Shown: positions 32,571 through 47,101, counted from the stretch's first letter. The stretch is 64,000 nt of DNA from Pelobates cultripes (GCA_933207985.1 OW240917.1:107630486-107694485); one strand, 5' to 3'. Numbers and translations: made by a program. The notes: a model not told the origin generated them from the sequence alone.

Positions 32571-34214
32571 GTGATATGTAGTTGCATTTGGTAACATTGC
32601 AACCTATTTACATCGATTAAATATGTCAGCAAGGTTTTCTCCTAAACAGATTTTTCCCAAAGCACTGCAAGTTGGTCACAAAGGCCTCAATTTAATTATT
32701 TTGGATAACGTTTTCAATTTATAATAATTATTAAAAGATTTCAAATGATTTATCTGCCAAAGGTCCTAGATACTTTAATGGTGATTTCTGTAGACAAATC
32801 ATTTGGATAGCTTTTCTAACAGATTATTCCAAGAGAATTAAATCAAGACCAGTTAGTAAAATTCAACTTTCAGTGAATATATCTTCTTACATTAAATGCA
32901 TAAATTCATCTTTCATTATTCCAATAGCTAGTTTACATGAAAAATGTGTATATCATTGTTAATGTTAGTATTTTAGAAAGGTGACCTAATAACTATTATA
33001 GATTTAAAAAATAATTTTGAAACGCTTGAAACATTGCACATACTGAGATTATGTTAATTGTGTGCTGGGGGCTAGTTGCACATCCAACACATGTGACAAT
33101 TCTACATCTCTTCTCTCACCCTCCGTCCAGCACTGCCTCCCTCAGTTGCTCATTTTCTTTTTTAATTTTATTTATAAAGTGTAAATATGCCACTCAGTGT
33201 TCAGTGTAAATATGCTACTCCTTTATTTTATATACAATAAACACGAGAATGACTGTTTTTAAAGCAGACTCTGGATGGCACCAAATGAGATGTGATCATT
33301 CAGTTAAAATGACTGAATTCCTCTTGGATAGCTTTTTAGTAAATATAAGAGTTGCAAATTTGAATTTGAAATTTATTTTAAGCAAATTTTGCATATTCGC
33401 ATTGCATCTGACTTAACTGAATAACCTTTATACCGTTTATTGCATTCTTGGTAGTTACTAAGCAGCATTTTACATTGCATGAAGGATGGAATGTTTTACT
33501 TCTTAGAAGACAGGTTCAGCTGCATAAAAAAATGTTGTGTGTGTGTACCCTGAAAAATAAATCACTGAAATTGCTATTTTAATAAAATAAGAAAATTAAC
33601 AGAGAAAAATAAGTGAAGATAATGATTATTTGAAGTTTACTGTTCAATGGTATGAAAACAAAATCTTAAAGCACTGTGTCTGTAAAATGTGTTAGCCATG
33701 AATTTCCCTTACAGGCTTATTTAAATTTAGATTTATTAAGCATTTACATAATGTTAAAATGGTGAGAGACATGCAGCAACATATGGGGTTCTTGCCTGGG
33801 TTATTGTTTGGTCTGTGAGTTTCCTTATTGATTCCCAAACTCATTGTTGCTGGCCCCATCCAACATGAGACTGGCTGTTTCCCCAGCTGATATGTTTGTG
33901 AGATTTCAAATAGTGCAAATATGACCATAAAAAGCTATGTGAGCATGCTACAATAAATGAAATAGAGTCATCCCTAAGGTGCTTTAAATAACAAATAACA
34001 ATACGGTTCTGCAAGTTTGCAAATATTATCACTGGCAATGTGTAACTACTAAATATTATAGAATATATATTTTCAATAACTAGTTTACCAAAAAAATATT
34101 AGTCTACCTTTTCATGTATCAAAATAATCAATAGTAAAGAATACAGCAATATGCAAAATATATAATATAAATAACAATATACAAACATAGTAAAAACCAT
34201 GACTGCTTATTTAC
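32571..34214. other. AT-rich intron, no gene seen
   Basis: Mostly single-copy-looking AT-rich sequence without exon-like structure. Confidence 0.5.
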
Positions 34215-34774
34215 TTAAAGGGACACTTTGAGCATCAAAACAACTTTAGCTTAATGAAGCAGTTTTAATGTATAGATCAAGCCTCACTGCTTAATTATCT
34301 GCCCTTTAGGAGTTAAAGCAGTTTGTTTATGCAGTCCTAGCTACACTTACCCTGGCTGGGGCTTATATAACCTTACTATACAGTTCCTAAAAAGGGCCAA
34401 AAGGTTTTTGTTTTCTTTATTGCACAGCATGTTTAATTTAGAATCTCATCTCCTGCTCTGACAGCTGCCTTCTAGAATCTGCAGGAGTCTCCTGTGTGCA
34501 ATTAAAGTTCAATTAGCAGAGCAGGACATACAAACCTCTAAAGTAAACACGCTGTGCTGTAAATTCTGATTGATAGTGGAACCATTTTATTTTTGATGCA
34601 GACTGTGTGGAAAATATCCATGGGACATGTGATAGGGCTGCCTAAATAAAAACAAAAGTGGTTCAACTCCTACATGGCAGAGGATTGAGCAGTGACACTG
34701 TTGTGGTATGATCTATACACCAAAACCTTTTCACTGAGCTAATAGTTAGTTTCATGCTTTAGAGTATCCTTTGA
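34215..34774. mobile_element. TTAA-type MITE, about 560 bp
   Basis: The left end TTAAAGGGACACTTTGAGCA and the right end, reversed, TTCAAAGGATACTCTAAAGC pair over some 65 nt with mismatches (both lead into GTATAGATCA). The right TTAA is decayed to TTGA. No coding content. Confidence 0.7.
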
Positions 34775-35259
34775 ACTGCTAATTTTGGAAGAATTGACAA
34801 AACAGTCAAGGTTACAGCAGTCAAGCAAAAAAAAAAAAAAAAAAGAATCTAATAATTTTTACAATTAATCTATTTGTTATAAAATGTCCCATTATCTTGC
34901 TAATTCTCCATAATTCTTGGTTTCATTAATAGACACTCAAGACTATATTTTCTGTTCAGGTATTTGTCAGAATACCTTTTGGAATAGAATTCAGAAATGC
35001 CTAAACTTCTAATGTACCCTAATGGCTGTGTTGGGAAGCACTAACAGTTACTACCTGACAAGTTGTTCTTGAGATTAAGAAATTGGTCGGAGTAGTTATT
35101 GTCAGAGATACTGTATTATAATAAAGTTAAACTCAAACATAAATAAATTCATTGCTTTGCTCTCTTTGTGCTCCAGATAATGTCATGCTTTGATAGACAT
35201 TGCATCCTCTGTTAAATGTTTTAGGGAAAAGCCCTCTGTCATTTATTCCTTAGTAGACC
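34775..35259. other. Intronic sequence, no gene seen
   Basis: AT-rich, with an A-run at 34827-34844. Confidence 0.4.
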
Positions 35260-37288
35260 TTAAAGGGAAACTGTAGTGCCAGGAAAACAAACTCCCGGGC
35301 ATGCAATCACAACCTCCACCCCAACCCAGCGGCGGAACTAATGTATAGAGTGTCCTGGTGCAAGAATTTTTTTTCAGGCCTTCCCTGGTAGCGCAAGATG
35401 GAAGAAAAGATAGTTCCCCATCTTTCATAGAAGTCGCGCGATGCTATGCTATGGGGATCTACCATCTTTGCAGGGTTATATTTGTGAGCAGCGTTTGCGC
35501 ATTTGGAGGTAAGCATGTTTTTGTATAGAGTGTATGTGTGCATGTTGGAGTGTATTTGTATGTACTGTTATCATTGGAATGCAGTCGTGTACATGTGTGT
35601 AGTGTTTGCGTTTGAATGCAGGTTTGCTTTTGTGTGTAGACTTGGTGTTTGTATATAATTGATAATTATAGCGTTTTAATACAGGGGTGTGTTTGTATAT
35701 AATGTTTGTATTTGCATGCAGGGGTGTGACTGGATGTAGTGTTTTCTTTTAAATGCATATGTTTGTGTTTGCAGGGGTGTGATTGCATATTGTGTTTGAT
35801 TTCTGGGATGTATGCGCATACATATTAACACATATAAACATACACATAAACATGCAGATACACACATAGAAACACCTTGACACATACTGGCATACACACA
35901 CACACACTCAGATACACACCCTTTAACACAGATATATGCACTTTGATACACACACACACACAGACATACATACACTGGCACATCCACACACAGAGCTACA
36001 CACACACTGACACAGATATGTACACACACTAACATACACAGAGGTACACATGCAGGGGTGTGTTTGTGTACAGTGCTAGCGACGGAATGTAGGAGTGTAT
36101 TTGTGTGTAGTATTGGCATTGAAATACTGGGATGTGTGCATTACCACTCACTCAGATGCACACTTACACACTGACACATACATACACACACACTCAGAAA
36201 TACACACACAGGTACACATACACACTGACAAACAAGTATGCAGGTATACATGCACACTGACACACAGATACACACAGCCAGATACACACACAGACATAAA
36301 CACAGCCAGATACACACACACACACACACAAAACTAGATACACACACTTACTGAGACCCAGGTGCACACACATATAGAAGTGTCAATTTACATATTTTAA
36401 TCTCTGCCCTCTAGCAGCTCATGGACAGTAACTCTCGGCAACTATGTCCAATATTATGTTTCAACTCTGTTCTTACATAGTTAAAATAAATAATTTTGAA
36501 TTATTTTTTTATTTATATTTAATAGGGAACTGTCAGGTTCTTCTAGGATTTTGAATGTGTAGTGATCCCCAGTGTGTTACATTGCAAACACCCACACATG
36601 GGTGTTTGTAATGTCTGATGACTAAAAGTGAAATCAGAAATTGCAAAACAAACAGAAAAAAAATATTTAGCCACCCTCCTGTCTCCTTACCTTTTGGGTA
36701 CAGAATGGTGGCTTTCCTGTGGTCCAGTGGGAGCTTGCTGGCCCAGGCTGATGGGAGTTTGCCATCAGCTTTCCCAGGTACTCTCCTCCATCATGCTTGC
36801 ATCCTCCTCTGTGTGATGTGTGTCTCCTCCCCAGCAGCACTGAGAAGGAAGTGATCTGTTCTTACTGGGAGGAAGTAATCTGAACGTACTTTCTACCAGC
36901 ATGACGTGGGGAACAAAGAGAATCATAGGGCAGTGTGTGAGGTGGGGGCTAGCTGTGTGTATGTAGGCAGCCACTCCCATATTACAGGGTTCCGGTCCGG
37001 AGCAGTATTAAAGGGCCGGGGCCCCTAATTACCTTAGGCCCCACAGAAGAAACTGGGCCCGGGGCAGCTTTCCCGTTTGCCCCGCATTAAAGAAGGCCCT
37101 GGGACTGGAGTCCCTCAAATAGCTGTCTAGTAGACAGCCACTAAATGAGGAGTTAACCATAGCATGTAATTATTGCAGTTTATAGAAATGGCAATACTTA
37201 TATGCTAAGGGGTTAAGGGTGATGGGAGTTTGCACCCAGACCACTTCAATGGTCTGAAGTGGTATGGGCGCCTACGGTGTCCCTTTAA
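35260..37288. mobile_element. Nested elements: TTAA MITE split by hAT-like, satellite-bearing DNA
   Basis: The outer ends are TTAAAGGGAAACTGTAGTGC (35260) and, reversed from 37288, TTAAAGGGACACCGTAGGCG, a TTAA-type pair. Inside, CAGCGGCGGAACTAATG begins at 35327. The sequence ending at 37101, read in reverse (CAGGGCCTTCTTTAATGC), matches the left end of the hAT at 12798. The inner flanks (CCCCAACC and GGACTGGA) do not match, so the inner part is probably more than one element or a recombinant. No transposase frame. Confidence 0.6.
35510..36350. repeat. Alternating GT- and CA-rich satellite blocks
   Basis: GT-rich units (35510-35815, built on GTTTGTATTTGCATGCAGGG) are followed by CA-rich units (35816-36045), a short GT-rich block (36050-36130) and CA-rich units again (36140-36350). 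This means the array switches strand several times. Confidence 0.75.
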
Positions 37289-40200
37289 ATCACAGAGACA
37301 ATGTGTTCAACTTTCATTACAATACATACATCTTTTGAGCTTTTCCTTTTTTCTTTTTTTTTACATTTATTTTTTTTATGTTTCTATAGAGACCCAAATG
37401 TATGCTTTTATTTTTTATTTATATGTAGAAAACTCATAAAAATGCTTTTCAAATCTTAGGCTGTCTAAAGCAGCATTTAAGGTCTTCCAAATCTCCTTAT
37501 CACAATACAAGTGGCTTGTAACTTGAAATATGTATGTCAATTTTCTGTTGATTCAGTCATCGAGTCAAAGCATAGCTGTTAAAAAGGACTGTCAAACAAA
37601 CTGCTGTAGGTTGTAGATTTCTTTACATAATCATGCAATCATTTCTAGACTGTTATCACGAGACAAACAAATGCAGCAAATGATTTAAACTAATTAGAAA
37701 AAATATTGTTGAAGAAAGTATGTTTGTCAAAAACATACAAAATTCCTGAAGAAAAAGTTAATACTTTAATACTTTTAACTACATGGTTTTATAAGGTTGA
37801 ACAATTTATGATCCACATATTTTTTGAGACAAATATAAACATCTGACATTTATTTTGCCATTGTATTTGTAAATTGCTTCTTTTTAAAAGGTTAACCCCA
37901 TCAAATTATAGTAAAAGCAGAAAAAAGGGTGACTTTATCAAATTAACCAAATTTATTTAAGTCACATAAAGTTGCAGTATCATTTTGTCAGAATATAAGA
38001 GAACATGTAATGTGATCACATAGACATATTCGATTAATGTGAGAATACTTTGTTTCCAGTGCAGCTGATATTGCCATTATACATGCCCATCAACTGGCAT
38101 TTTTGTACTGATCTTCCAGAAAAGGCTACATTTTCTCAGATTATGGTTGTTAATGTTTTGGTAGGAAAAATATTAATATAATCAGAATATGAAAAAACAT
38201 TTTCTTCAAATTGGAATTAGATTCCAGCTCAAATAGAAATTTTTATTTTTATATATTTTTATCAGAAATTTGCTATTTAACATCATGGTCAGATGTTGTC
38301 CCTAGAGCTAAACATGAAAATATTCTATGTAAAAAATAAATCCAGCCATTTCTTCTTATTTGATTCTCCCTTCTACACTATAAATGTTGTTTAGGACTGG
38401 AAGAGATGCAATGTTGTCAGTTTTCTGGTTGTTGGTGAGATGAGTTTGATCCTAGATAAAATTAGTCACTTTTTAAAATTAAATACTGTATTGATTTATA
38501 TTTCCTCTAACAGTGAACATGTGAAAAAAAGATCCTGTAAAGAAAAAAATACCGGTATAATGTACCAGCTATTGTGATTCAAAAAAAATACAATAGGTGA
38601 TTTATTTTAAATATAATTGGTCCCTCTAAAATGTTTGAGAAAAAGTGAAAATTAAGGAAATAGAATAGTGGGTTTCTGCAAGTCATTTTTTGTGACTAGA
38701 CTGAATGTACATCCTGCACAATACTATATACAAATGCAAATAAAAACATTTATTAATAAAATTCAGAATTATTCATGCATAGCCTGAGGTCACAAGCAAA
38801 CACATTCAAATCAGGGCCTTGATTAAAACATTAATCAGAGAGCAACCTTCATTGATTCTCCAGTCATAAGAACATGAAATTAGATCAACAGGCCAATCAC
38901 AGTTAGATGAATGAATCCTTTGCTGCTGTCACATTACCATCCTAGTCAAATGTAAAGGGCCAAAACAAATATGAAATGTATAAAAACGTAAGAATGGGTC
39001 ACAGATTGAATTAAACGAAGAGATCCGCAATCACTGTGTTCCTGTAACAGTCGGGTGTGGCACAGTCATTATTACAAACTGACTGCTTACATGGTGAGAG
39101 GTATTTGTATCAATGTGTTACTGACACATTTCCATCCAATTTTCAGAGAATGTTTGGCCAGTTTATTCAACCTCTTTTTAATATATTGCTTTTTTTGTGC
39201 CCTGTCATTTTTGAATATTTGCTATTTTTCATAGATGCAACAGATTTATGAATTCTTGCACCACTTTTTCTGACAGAAAAGTGGCAGAATGTTTCCGTTT
39301 AGTAAATATGTCTGTCATCCGAAATGGACATTTCTCCAACAACTGTCTTTCTCTACTTTGAAGAAAGCTGTCACCTTTAAGATCACCTTAATGAATATGA
39401 TCCAAATTGATGGAGTGTAACCTCCATTTGATACATATCAGTGTCTTACAATAACAGCTTTTCAGCTACAAACCTATTCTCAAACATTAAATTCTACTGA
39501 AAAAAAACATTAAGGGAAAGTGGGTGATCTGCATGAACCCCCTTACATGGACTTGGAAAATATATATTTCCATTGTTTAATAACATTCACACCACAACAT
39601 TTTAAAAAGAAAGAAAAAAACACCAACACACAAGAAAACGCCTTATCACTACATTATTGAGATAGTTACCAATTCTGCCAGTAGACACGATAGTACAAAC
39701 TTAATATGTGCAACATACTTCCTTTAAATATCTACGAGTTTATGTGTTTGGAATAGATTTATTTATCTCACATTTATTCAATAAATGTTTAACATCAGGG
39801 TTACTTGATGAATTCCAATAATAAAATAATAATTCCTATAACTGACCGAGACTGGGAACACATGTGGAAATGTTTGGAGATACTTGATCCTTATACAATA
39901 CAGTGTAGGTGGTTAAATATGCATTCTCAATGTGTTCTGTATTAATGGTTCTGTGTTTTGAAACATTTTCTATGTTTTCTTCTATATGTCTGTCAGTGTG
40001 CTAGCTACGAGGAAACTGGAACAAGGCAGTTTCCATGGGTTGCAGAGGTTAGAAAAGACAACCTCTACACATATAGAAGGTATTGCCATGCAAAGAATAG
40101 ACTGGGCACATCAATTATAGTAAAAATATGTACAAAGGATCAGCGTTAATATACTAGACCTTATAGCTCTGGAAAACGTGAGTAGGACCATATAGACCTC

Positions 40201-40655
40201 TTACAAAATAGTACTTAGTACTTAGTACCTGTTGGGATATACTGCACGTTATTTGCTGTCTTTATTTTTTTCATACGGATCTCACGAATATCCCATACCC
40301 ATACCTTACTGAGGAATATTTCCCCTGACAAGATTGTGATTGACTTCTTATACAAGGTTTTATTTGGACTTGCTTCTTTATGGATCAGAACATGCCAAGA
40401 CTAAATATTAGCCTAGTATTAAGGAGGTGATATAGAACAATATAATGCTAAAGACTTTACCAAAAACTATTACATTTACTATTACATTTGAAAAGTCCAA
40501 CAGGATAAAGACACCTTTTCAACGTATTGACTGACATAAAGAAAACACAGAATATACGGAATATATTTAAAAATACACTCCTCAACATATACATTAAAAA
40601 AAGAAAACATAACTTAATAGTATAGTATAAAAGAAGAAGAAATCATATAAAATAT
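37289..40655. other. AT-rich intron, no gene seen
   Basis: 3.4 kb with little repeat structure and no exon recognised. It could hold conserved regulatory DNA, but that cannot be judged from one sequence. Confidence 0.5.
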
Positions 40656-41061
40656 TTAAAGGTTTACTCCAAGCATCATAACCAATACAGCCGTTGTTGT
40701 GCTTATGATGTGAGGAATGCACTGGCCCAATTTCCCGGTAATGGGGAGAAGCCCTTTGCAAATGTTTGCCCTCTTACCTAGTCCTGCCAGTTGCCTGATC
40801 TCTTTTAAGGCTGGTTGTGATGTGCATCATGATTCTGCAGAGCTGAACCTTAGATATATAAATGCCAGCCATTTATAGGAATATGCAAAGAACTGACACT
40901 GGTAGAATTCTAGGCCAGCTGATGACACCCCTGTGATGCTGCCAGAGACAGAGTTACACCTCTAGGCAGCCTTTCATAGGAAAATGCTGTAAATACAGAT
41001 TCCAAGCACCATTACTACTTAAACTCACTGAAGTAGCAAGGTGTTTGGAATAATCCTTTAA
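40656..41061. mobile_element. TTAA-type MITE, about 406 bp
   Basis: The left end TTAAAGGTTTACTCCAAGCA and the reversed right end TTAAAGGATTATTCCAAACA are inverted repeats bounded by TTAA at 40656-40659 and 41058-41061. Same family style as the copies at 14317 and 34215. Confidence 0.8.
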
Positions 41062-42106
41062 TATAAATCATTCGGCAACATCATATATAAAATGTGCAGA
41101 TTGCAAAAGGAGTTGTGAAAAATTGTACTGTTTCCCTGTGTTGCCATCTGCTCCCTGTATATGTTTACACAGAATTACTGAAAAATAAGTATATTTTTTA
41201 TTCTAAAATAAACTACAATGGTAATGTAGTGATGCTTTTCATATTGTGTTTATTCATCTTGTGCTGTGTGTGTAAGTAAATAGTGTTTTGTATGCTTTTG
41301 TGCCTTTGCTCACAGATGGCACTGTAGACAGGCATATTGTCCTGCAAGAATTGTGATTTTAGAATTGTGGTTTTACCAATACACCACTCTTGGAAATGTA
41401 TTCAAAATGTAAAAAGAGTCATTTAAATATGTTTGGGCTACATTTTTGACAAAGAAATAGATATTATAAATTACACTAGATATGTTGTCCACATTTCTGA
41501 AATGCAGAGTTAACAAGTTGAGATTCTTCGTAGAGTACTTGAGATAACAAGAACTAGGTTTTAAACGGTCAGTAGACTTTTTTTATTGTGTACAAATATA
41601 TTACATACATTAAATAAATTAACCTTCATGTATCATGTATGCAACATTTCTAAAGGTTAATACAAACATCTCTATCATCCAATGTAAAAGTTCTATATTG
41701 CCTCATACCCATTCACTCGTTATAATACTGTAAATATGGACCCTCTTACCATTGCTATTTTGAAACACCATTGTCCTCTCCCAAAGATAAAAGGCAGAGA
41801 TAAAACTACTCACACAAATGCAATTTTATCACAAATAGGAGAAAACATACATTATGTATGCAAGAATTTTCCCATTACTGGCCACATAGCTAAATCATTG
41901 GCACATCCAAAATCAGGAAAGCAAAACACCTGGGTATATATTTTGTTTTCACGCAAGGAATGTATTGCTTGCCTGGAAAGGCTGTTTATCTTTCATTAGC
42001 TTTTTTTCTTTTGGTGTGTTCACTGCTTATGACCTTGACTATCAGATTACAGAAAGCACAGCATTGACTAATAATCACTATATTGAAGCTAAAAACACTT
42101 GCTTAC
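41062..42106. other. Intron 3' of the CUB exon (in gene sense)
   Basis: AT-rich, no further exon seen. The donor GTAAG of the CUB exon lies at 42106-42102 on the minus strand. Confidence 0.5.
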
Positions 42107-42287
42107 CGGGGTGAGAAGAGTATAATGGATGCAAAATCCTGGCTCAGAAGGGAAATATTCATCAGATACAAATCGTACCCTGATCTGATTTCCTTTTGAT
42201 ATTTGCTTGCTTGGCACTGTGTTGGAACCACACCAGCGTCCGAGTATTGTGCCATCACTGGGGTCTTCTATTTCCACAAAATCATAC
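42107..42287 (-). CDS. pdgfc: PDGFC exon encoding part of the CUB domain
   Basis: A 181-bp exon on the minus strand. It is preceded by a pyrimidine-rich acceptor (TTTTTCCTAG) and followed by a consensus donor (CCG/GTAAGC). Translation gives YDFVEIEDPSDGT, ILGRWCGS, VPSKQISKGNQIRVRFVSD, EYFPSEPGFCIHY and TLLTP. This is the second half of a CUB domain and matches PDGF-C better than PDGF-D: SDGT-LGRWCG and DEYFPSEPGFCIHY are PDGF-C wording. PDGF-C is a secreted growth factor whose CUB domain must be cleaved off before the PDGF core binds PDGFR-alpha. The first base completes the preceding codon and the last codon ends in phase 0. The exons before and after lie outside the window or went unrecognised. 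The window is thus intronic PDGFC sequence. Confidence 0.9.
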
Positions 42288-45200
42288 CTAGGAAAAATAC
42301 AAGTAAAAATAATTTACTGAAAAACATAAAAGGATATATTATAGTACATTCACAAATTCGAGAAATGACATAGACGATGATCTGTATTGAATGCTGCATT
42401 GTTGATTTGCAAGAAAGGAAATACAAATAAAAATGAGTAAAATAACAAGAATATCATTAAGGAGGTGTGACTTGACCTCAGAAGATGATGATATTCTAAT
42501 CCAGGAGCTTTAAAAACACAACTGCATAAATTCAACAATATTAAACTAAATATTTCCATGTAAAAACAAGACATGACTTTGAAATATATGGGTACTTATA
42601 CAGTGCATGAAGCTTATTCTGCAGCATCTCCCCCATTAGAACATGACAATAAATAATATGCCATTATCCTTTAAAAGCAGACATCTCCACAATGGTGCTT
42701 AACCTGGAAGCCTCATTGCAATGAACGTTTTAACAATTGGTCTCTGACATCCACCTTGTACATGGGACTTGTTGGGTAAACAGGACCAAACGCATACCAA
42801 GATATAATCTTCTACCTTCTATTTTCCACATATTTTAATGATCTCCACAAATCTGTTATTCACATAAGTGGGTGACACGAATACCCACTAACCTATCAAG
42901 CCCTTTGCAGATCAGTAACATGATGCTCATTTATTCCTAGTTGGACGTACTTACCTTATTGGTTACATATATGAACTTCTACTATTGGCATTCAGGAACT
43001 AGTAGTCAACACCGTTAAAATACCCTTTGCTCCAGTAACAAAACTATGATTCTCCATACGATCCAATTGCTTCCCGTCCACATCTATGAGTTTTGTAGCC
43101 TTTGGTTTTGGTCATAGCTAACATCATCTTTTCTTTTTATGTTTTGCTTACAGTTTCTAATCAAAGAGGTTTAGGTTTCAGTTTGCATCTCTCAGTCATA
43201 AACAACAGATGCAGGAAATGTTGATTATGCTCAAAGGAAAAAATAGTAGCCAATGTCTATACATTTGTAAAAGTATATCGGCCCAACAAAGCTCGATATT
43301 CTGCATTACAAAAATTTTGACAACAACTGAAAAGTTCTCTGAGGTATCTTTCTCCTTGTTGGAGACTGTGATTTCTCTACAGACTCTCTACTAGTATCCA
43401 CTACATCCCCATGCACCCAAAACGACCTTTCTTTGAAGACAGGTAGTTCATTTACATAATGTAAGACTTATGTATAGACTTCAGGAGTGTAGCCAACCCA
43501 TCTGTAAAAGGTTGCGCCTTCTATTCTAAATCTGATAATTTTTATTTGAAGATAGACTTGTTTTCCTTCACCTAACCTCCAGAATAGATCATTTATGGGG
43601 CAAATACTCTTATCAGAATATACCATTTAACTCTCAAAGTATGGGTTCCATCACTTACCACCACAATCTGGCAATAAACAGTCAATTAATCACTTATTAA
43701 CAACCACCACAGAATAACTAAACAGAATTATAAAATTTCAAGACCATGTTGTGTATTACTTTTCTAACATGACCATTGATGTATCAGCCCCTCTGATCTG
43801 GGAAGCCCATACGACAGTGTTACTAATGTTAATTGTCCAGACACACTCCCAAGTTAAGGAAAAATTCACTTAACTCTCTCTAAATCGTCAGCTACGCTTC
43901 AGCATCTCAGCATTAATCCATGCATTCAATTTAAATGATTACTGTTACAGAATATCATACCAACTTGAAAGAGCTTACTTTCCGCAATGCCAAGAGAAAT
44001 AATTATTGCTCCACATATGTAAACTATGCTCAAGACAATAAATGTGGTTATCAGCTAGCAAAAATATTACATGCAAAATGCCAGTATGGGTACATTGCCA
44101 GATCAAACTCAGTGATGGCACTGTCAAACATGTCACCTCTCATTTTCACAAATGTCTTCCACACTGAATTAAAACACACCAACTTCTCTACCAGACATGA
44201 ACTATTTAGGGATAAATACTATATATATATTATACTATTTTCCATAAAATGTAGCTGCAGCTGTAGAAGACTCATTGATTATTTAAAAACAGACTGAAGC
44301 AGTCAAATCCACAGCCACAGGTAAACATCCAGATCCATATCTAAGGACCATATAAATACTAGAAGACTTTCCTTTCAGAATTGGACCTCTACTTCTAAAC
44401 TATTAATTTCATGTTTACCACACACACCACCATTCAGCATTAGGGGCATCTATAACCTTCTTGCCAATACTTGGGAAAGACCCTTGGATGCAGCAGTTAT
44501 AGACTGATATTGTTTGTAAACACAAGCCTCAAGCTTTTTGCCAGTGTTTTACTCTCGCGTATGCACAAGAATACAACACTGATGTCTATGAAGGATCACA
44601 CGGGACTTCATGAGCTTCTACAGACTAAGTCTTAGGATCTGCAAGTATCAGCCTGAGAACTTGACAGAATTTGACTGCAGAAGTTCCACCTTTTGTCAAG
44701 TATTGTCAGTCTTTGGCTTTACCATAACACCATGTAGTGCCTTCTTTGTCTTATGGTATCTTGACGCAGTGCTGGACCTTCAACACTGATTCTATCTTTA
44801 TGAAATGCTTAACATTTATTGCAACATGACAAAGCCTCTGTAATACACTTTCCAAAACTTGGACCCTCTTAATTACCACTGGATGCTCTAAGCAGCTGAC
44901 TTAGGATAAGAGAATAAAGATATTTGACTCTTACAAAGTAGTGAGATCTTTAAATGCTTCCTGCTTGCCATTTCCACTGTCCAAGATGTGATTAAGTAAT
45001 GGAAGTTTAGAGGAACTGTTGAACTCAAGGCAAAAGCATAAATCCAAAGATACATTTCCAATAGAGCTACTTGTAGAATGGTCAATATAGCTCTCTATAT
45101 AACTGCAAAGGACCTGTAGAATATTTAAAAGTTGCACTGGAATAGTTTTATACTAGTTCTTTGTGCAGATATCCATCCATCCATTTGTGCAGATATCCAT

Positions 45201-47101
45201 CCATTAAGTGTGGCTACTAGTGGCCTAGGAAATATTGTAAATTGAAGCTGAAAGGGATCATTTCCAACAAGACAATAAACCAAAACATACATCAAATTTA
45301 AGCTACAAACTTGAAATAAAAGATTAAGATCTGAAATGGCCTTGAATATTATTAAAATAACTGCAATGATCTTAAATTTTTTATGAGAGATAATCTTTAA
45401 ATATTCCTGAACTTCTGTAAGGAAGAGAGGGGAAAATTTTAATTACACAAATCAAAATTGAGCAACTTTGTACAAGTCAATTCTGAGCATCTTCAAATGT
45501 TATCTGCTTAACTATAAATATTATGAACAGTCTCTGTAAATGCTCAGTTTAAGCATCATCTGGGAATGTTAATCTGGAGTGAAGACAAATGCGTGTGAGT
45601 GTTTTGTAATTACATTAACAATTCCATGGCTGTATACCTTTAGTTTTCGTATGGAAAATTATATAATTTTTCCTAATTTGCTTGCTTTGCAAAGCAAAGA
45701 TAAGAAAATATTTTTTAATACAAATATTTTAAATCCCAATACCAAAAGAATTTAAGTTCAGTAGTTGTCTGAATTAATGTGATTATGTTAGAACTGTTAA
45801 ACATTTTTTCCATTATAAACAGCATTCTATTTTTGTGTTGTCATACAAGGAAAAGTATTTATGACGTCAAGTGGTTGTTTAATTGTTTAATTGTTCACTC
45901 CAGATATTGCACGCACATGAAATGTTTGTGACATTATATACATTTTGGTAAATGTATCTTCTTTTTAAAACCTAAGCTTGCACAATTAAACATCTTGGGA
46001 AAGGCAGAACAAACAATACAGAAAGGGATTCCCAGAATCTTTCAAGAACCAGGAATATGCCAAGTGACTTCTGTTTCCTCCCCACCCTATGCACAGCAGA
46101 TGGAGAAACAACAGTGATTACCAGGAATCTGTTGTCACAAGAGAAAGTCTAAGCAGTACCTTTCTACCTACCACCACATTGTGTTTGATGATAGAGTGAC
46201 TTCAAGACCGCTGTGTAACCTCACACTAAACAAGACTGATTAAAGTCCCTACCTCTACACACCCCATCCTTTGAGACTTTCAAATAGAGATGCAAAACAT
46301 AACACAGCCACATATAACAAAACTTAGTAACAATTGCCTAGTGTGATCTAAGCACAGGTACCTGTGGTACATTTAAAGTATCCTTATCACGGCTTCATAA
46401 TGTGTAATTGCCTCAATTTGTGTTAAAATTAGTATTTATTTATTTGGTCGTTGAAAAAGAAGGGAGGAAACAGTGGTTCTTCCACTTTCTTTTTAACAAC
46501 CATACAAGATGGCTCGCTAGTAGAGAAAGACTATCACAAAGGAAATCCCACGGGGTCCTAGTTAGGTGGGCACGTTTGGGCCCACTTCCTTTTTTACATA
46601 GGGATAGTGAATGAGGCCAAGCAAATGCATGGTTATAGGGCCCATTCTAATGCCTGTCCCCAGGCATATGTACAAAGTCACATTATGGTTAATTCTGCCA
46701 TGCCAGCTGGTTACATTATTAAAAATCACATCCCACAACACAGGAGATAGAGAAGGATAGTTATTGTTGGGCAGCAGTGACTGCCAACCAACTGCGAAAT
46801 GAACCCTTTATCCACTGAAATGGTTTATGGTGAGGAGCCCACAAACAGAAGGTCCTCCCATAAAAATACTCCCCTAGAGATGGGTATTGAGAACATGAGC
46901 AGATGATAGAACCCCATGTTAATTACATTTAAAACAAGCCCAGCACACAAGTGGGTATTTACACTCACAATAGTGTCCAATATGTAAGGGGGAAAGGGAC
47001 AATATTACTGGGCTCTCTTTCTTAATAAGGTGTCCAAGAATCCCCCAATTATAATTTATTGTTGTGCTTCTGTAACTTGGAATTGAAACATTCTACAGGT
47101 A
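42288..47101. other. Intron 5' of the CUB exon (in gene sense), no other gene
   Basis: About 4.8 kb of AT-rich sequence. A 27-nt tandem duplication (TTTGTGCAGATATCCATCCA) is at 45161-45205. No further exon or RNA gene was found. Confidence 0.5.

Noticed and set aside
36141..36347. Cys/Val-rich minus-strand frame
   Set aside because: Complement of a CA satellite; not a gene.
43935..44297. 120-codon plus-strand open frame
   Set aside because: AT-rich, with no recognisable domain, no splice or promoter signal and no repeat homology; the length is compatible with chance in intron sequence.
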